A DNA stretch of 64,000 bases from Brumimicrobium mesophilum. GTDB lineage: Bacteria > Bacteroidota > Bacteroidia > Flavobacteriales_D > Crocinitomicaceae. The stretch lies in assembly GCF_003025005.1 (NCBI RefSeq), contig NZ_PVSS01000015.1:43881-107880 (forward strand), read 5' to 3'. Below, one piece after another: positions 62,245-64,000 of this stretch. The notes beneath the pieces are model-generated. The model was not told where the DNA came from. It did not search any database and worked only from the letters and a program-made list of their open reading frames with translations. A program made the position numbers and the translations under genes. Position 1 is the first letter of the stretch. Each line of letters begins with the position of its first letter.

Positions 62245-63673
62245 ATTTAAGACCATGATAAAATATTATTTAATTCTATTAGTCACTGCCTTATTTCTTA
62301 ATTCTTGCAATCAAGGAGTAGAAATAAACTCACTTGAAGATTTACAGAAAACCTTGAAGCCAAAGACGGAGAGGTTTGCAATTAATCCAAATCAAGATAA
62401 TTTTATTGAAGGTGAAAAAGGAACAGTACTTTATTTCCCATCAAATTTATTTGTATATGATGATGGCTCGCCTGTTACTAGTGAGGTTCTAATTCAATTA
62501 AATGAGTTTTATTCAGTTTCCGATATCATTTCAGAAAATTTGTCCACACTCTCTGACTCACTATTACTTGAAACTGGAGGAATGATTAATATATCTGCAA
62601 CTTTAGAAGGTAAAAAGTTGAAATTAGACCCTTCAAAATCTTATGTTGTTTGTTTTCCAAAAAGAGAGAAGAAAAACATGGAACTCTTTTACGGAGAAAA
62701 TAACAGCGATAATATTAATTGGAAAGTTGAGAGTATTGCAAATTATGTAGACACCAATTCATATGGATTTAATTATTTGAAAAGTGACACGTCCTTAATA
62801 ACAGAGTATTTAGGTGTATCAGGTTGGTCTTCCTCCAGTTTTGGCCCTAACGGAAGAGATTGTTCATTTGGTTGGCAAATAAAACATTCTGATAGCACGA
62901 TTTTCAGATATATTAAAACGTTATACGAAGACTCAACAAAATTAGAGAATCAAATGAAGTCAAGTGATTCTCACGTGAGGATGCATTTTGAAATTGGAGA
63001 AGATGGAAAAGTTAAATCAATAAGTCATGATTCTATTACAGCTTTTAATTCAAGAGTTGAAAAAGTGATTATGTCTCTTCCACCTTTCGATATGAATAAA
63101 ATGTATTGCGCACCGGAGTATGAATATTGGTTAAGCGTTGGTGTAACGGATCAAATTGATCGAGATGAATATCTTGAGAAATTTAACAAAAAATACACTG
63201 ATTTTAGAAATAAAGCTGTAGAATACATAGACGCTAAAGAACTAGATTATTATGTTCTTTCCGCTACGCAATTAGATTGGATCAATTGTGACAGGTTCAT
63301 AAACACAGAATCTAAAAAAGAAGATCTATTTGTTTCTGTTGAGAACCCAGAAAAAACAAAAGTAATATTAGTATTCAAGGACTTTAATACTATTATGAAT
63401 GGAATGCCTAAAGATGGTAAATTCGTATTTAACCAAATACCAATTAGTGAATCTATTACCGTTCTTGCAATAACTCATGCTGATGGAAAATCTAGATTGG
63501 CTAAACAAACTACAAATTCAAATAAAGGTAAACTTGAACTGAAGGATTTTAAAACATTCACTTTGGATCAACTGACAGATGAATTAAATAATTTAAATTG
63601 ATACGCATAACATCAAATAAACACAAGCGGCAAACGTTCACACGTGGTAGCCGCATGTGCCTATTTGAAAACC
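62235..63673 (+). mobile_element. Integron-like cassette 3
   Basis: It begins GTTATGCGTA (62235-62244) and, immediately after the gene stop codon, has TACGCATAAC (63602-63611), its exact reverse complement, followed by a short palindromic site closing at CC-GTTAAATCGA. This is the third consecutive cassette obeying the same end rule. Confidence 0.6.
62255..63601 (+). CDS. Lipoprotein of unknown function in cassette 3
   Basis: The 448-residue protein has a lipoprotein signal (YYLILLVTALFLNSC) and a first domain (FIEGEKGTVLYFPSNLFVYD, LLLETGGMINISATLEGKKL) of a kind seen in Bacteroidota surface lipoproteins that start with an immunoglobulin-like fold. The central part includes HVRMHFEIGEDGKVKSISHD, similar to the strand/turn of energy-transducer C-terminal domains, and the end is a further strand-rich domain (GKFVFNQIPISESITVLAIT). 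I know no function. It is the only gene in its cassette and starts 10 bases after the site. Confidence 0.6.
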   Translation: MIKYYLILLVTALFLNSCNQGVEINSLEDLQKTLKPKTERFAINPNQDNFIEGEKGTVLYFPSNLFVYDDGSPVTSEVLIQLNEFYSVSDIISENLSTLSDSLLLETGGMINISATLEGKKLKLDPSKSYVVCFPKREKKNMELFYGENNSDNINWKVESIANYVDTNSYGFNYLKSDTSLITEYLGVSGWSSSSFGPNGRDCSFGWQIKHSDSTIFRYIKTLYEDSTKLENQMKSSDSHVRMHFEIGEDGKVKSISHDSITAFNSRVEKVIMSLPPFDMNKMYCAPEYEYWLSVGVTDQIDRDEYLEKFNKKYTDFRNKAVEYIDAKELDYYVLSATQLDWINCDRFINTESKKEDLFVSVENPEKTKVILVFKDFNTIMNGMPKDGKFVFNQIPISESITVLAITHADGKSRLAKQTTNSNKGKLELKDFKTFTLDQLTDELNNLN

Positions 63674-63683
63674 GTTAAATCGA
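63602..63683 (+). other. attC-like site 3
   Basis: After TACGCATAAC, TCAAATAAACACAAGCGGC (left) pairs with the complement of GCCGCATGTGCCTATTTGA (right) at 16 of 19 positions, and the site closes with AACC-GTTAAATCGA (63674-63683). At 82 bp it is in the usual size range of attC sites. The AA/GG mismatch and a single mismatch further in fall at the same places as in site 2. Confidence 0.6.
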
Positions 63684-64000
63684 AAATAGTCCATCGCGTA
63701 AAGGACAACCCACCCTCATATTGAACGCTGTATTTTTCAAGATTTTTTCTCAAAACCAAGAACGATAAACAGATAATTTGCAAAATTATTTGTTTTTAAA
63801 ATCTGTTACGCGTAAACCGTACAAACATCTCTTTTTAGAGTGTTTGTGACGTTGGCACGTCAAACAGATTTTATATAAAAGTTAAGTTATTAGAAGAAGA
63901 TATTTAATACAAAGAAAGTTTGTTTCACTCCTAATGGTCAGTTAACTTGATCGTTCTAAGGTTTTGAGCAAAGGATCGAAGAGAAAGCTCCAGCTACCAT
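63684..64000. other. Gene-poor right edge
   Basis: No complete gene is visible. No copy of TCGATTTAAC, the partner expected for a fourth cassette starting at 63674, occurs before the window ends. A large hairpin (63797-63873) lies here. On the minus strand the frame 63942-63998 reads GSWSFLFDPLLKTLERSS-stop and could be the C-terminus of a gene entering from the right, but it is too short to judge. Confidence 0.4.
63797..63873. repeat. 77-bp nested palindrome
   Basis: TAAAATCTGTT (63797-63807) is the exact reverse complement of 63863-63873. Inside, ACAAACA (63821-63827) pairs with TGTTTGT (63841-63847), and CTCT pairs with AGAG next to the loop. It could be a MITE-like element, an end of a mobile element, or another recombination site. 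Confidence 0.6.

Noticed and set aside
57573..63683. Canonical class 1 or chromosomal integron
   Set aside because: No integrase or attI is visible and the cores are GTTAGCA, GTTATGC and GTTAAAT rather than GTTRRRY, so I describe it only as integron-like.

Overview
The window comes from an AT-rich member of the Bacteroidota, most likely the Flavobacteriia and perhaps close to the Crocinitomicaceae. The signs are T9SS C-terminal sorting domains on secreted proteins, GEVED and PKD domains, lipoproteins with a Cys lipobox, a CarboxypepD_reg TonB receptor, DUF5723 and DUF4369/TlpA proteins, and repeated matches to the Bacteroidota -7 promoter box TAnnTTTG close to start codons. I saw no rRNA or tRNA gene.

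Positions 1 to about 18985 are the right-hand part of a Mu-like, contractile-tailed prophage. The packaging genes (portal, gp36-like connector, TerL, TerS) point left. Protease/scaffold, capsid, a lysis cassette with a probable unimolecular spanin, sheath, tube, a frameshifted tail chaperone pair, tape measure, hub, spike, baseplate, a LysM/lectin-like adhesin, a fibre and a Dam methylase point right. The right end is marked by repeat clusters, and a host lipoprotein gene there looks cut off.

Positions 19 to 44.3 kb are chromosomal. They hold mscS; a peroxide-defence cluster (oxyR divergent from katA, then ahpC, thioredoxin and a small partner protein); two T9SS-secreted proteins; gcvT; a Dph6-like PP-loop ATPase; an lpxK-punA-gatB-TlpA-TlpA-lpxH run joining lipid A, purine salvage, tRNA-Gln charging and envelope redox genes; a DUF5723 protein; an exonuclease/GIY-YIG fusion; and a TPR protein, ECF sigma and anti-sigma operon. 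Three families of palindromic repeats lie between genes.

Positions 44.4 to 47.08 kb are a repeat island. It has seven copies of a ~162-bp element with 16-bp outer arms and a perfect 19-21-bp central palindrome in two arm-covarying versions. Copies 1 to 5 are spaced about 303 bp apart in tandem. A small GIY-YIG endonuclease gene lies inside the island. Positions 47.3 to 57.4 kb return to single-copy genes (T9SS protein, TonB receptor, peroxiredoxin-fusion lipoprotein, SnoaL-like protein, a dead haloacid dehalogenase, DJ-1 lipoprotein, metallo-beta-lactamase fold, HD and kinase-like proteins).

Positions 57.57 to 63.68 kb form what I read as an integron-like cassette array without a visible integrase. 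There are three cassettes. Each begins with GTTA plus six bases and, just after its last stop codon, carries the exact 10-base reverse complement of that beginning, followed by an imperfect palindrome ending in CC-GTTA, the start of the next cassette. Cassette 1 encodes a BglII-like/coiled-coil protein. Cassette 2 encodes a WYL regulator plus a ubiquitin-like protein, an E1-like ThiF enzyme and a DUF6527-like Cys-rich protein, a bacterial ubiquitin-like conjugation module of probable defence function. Cassette 3 encodes a lipoprotein. This array and its cargo are the most interesting part of the window.
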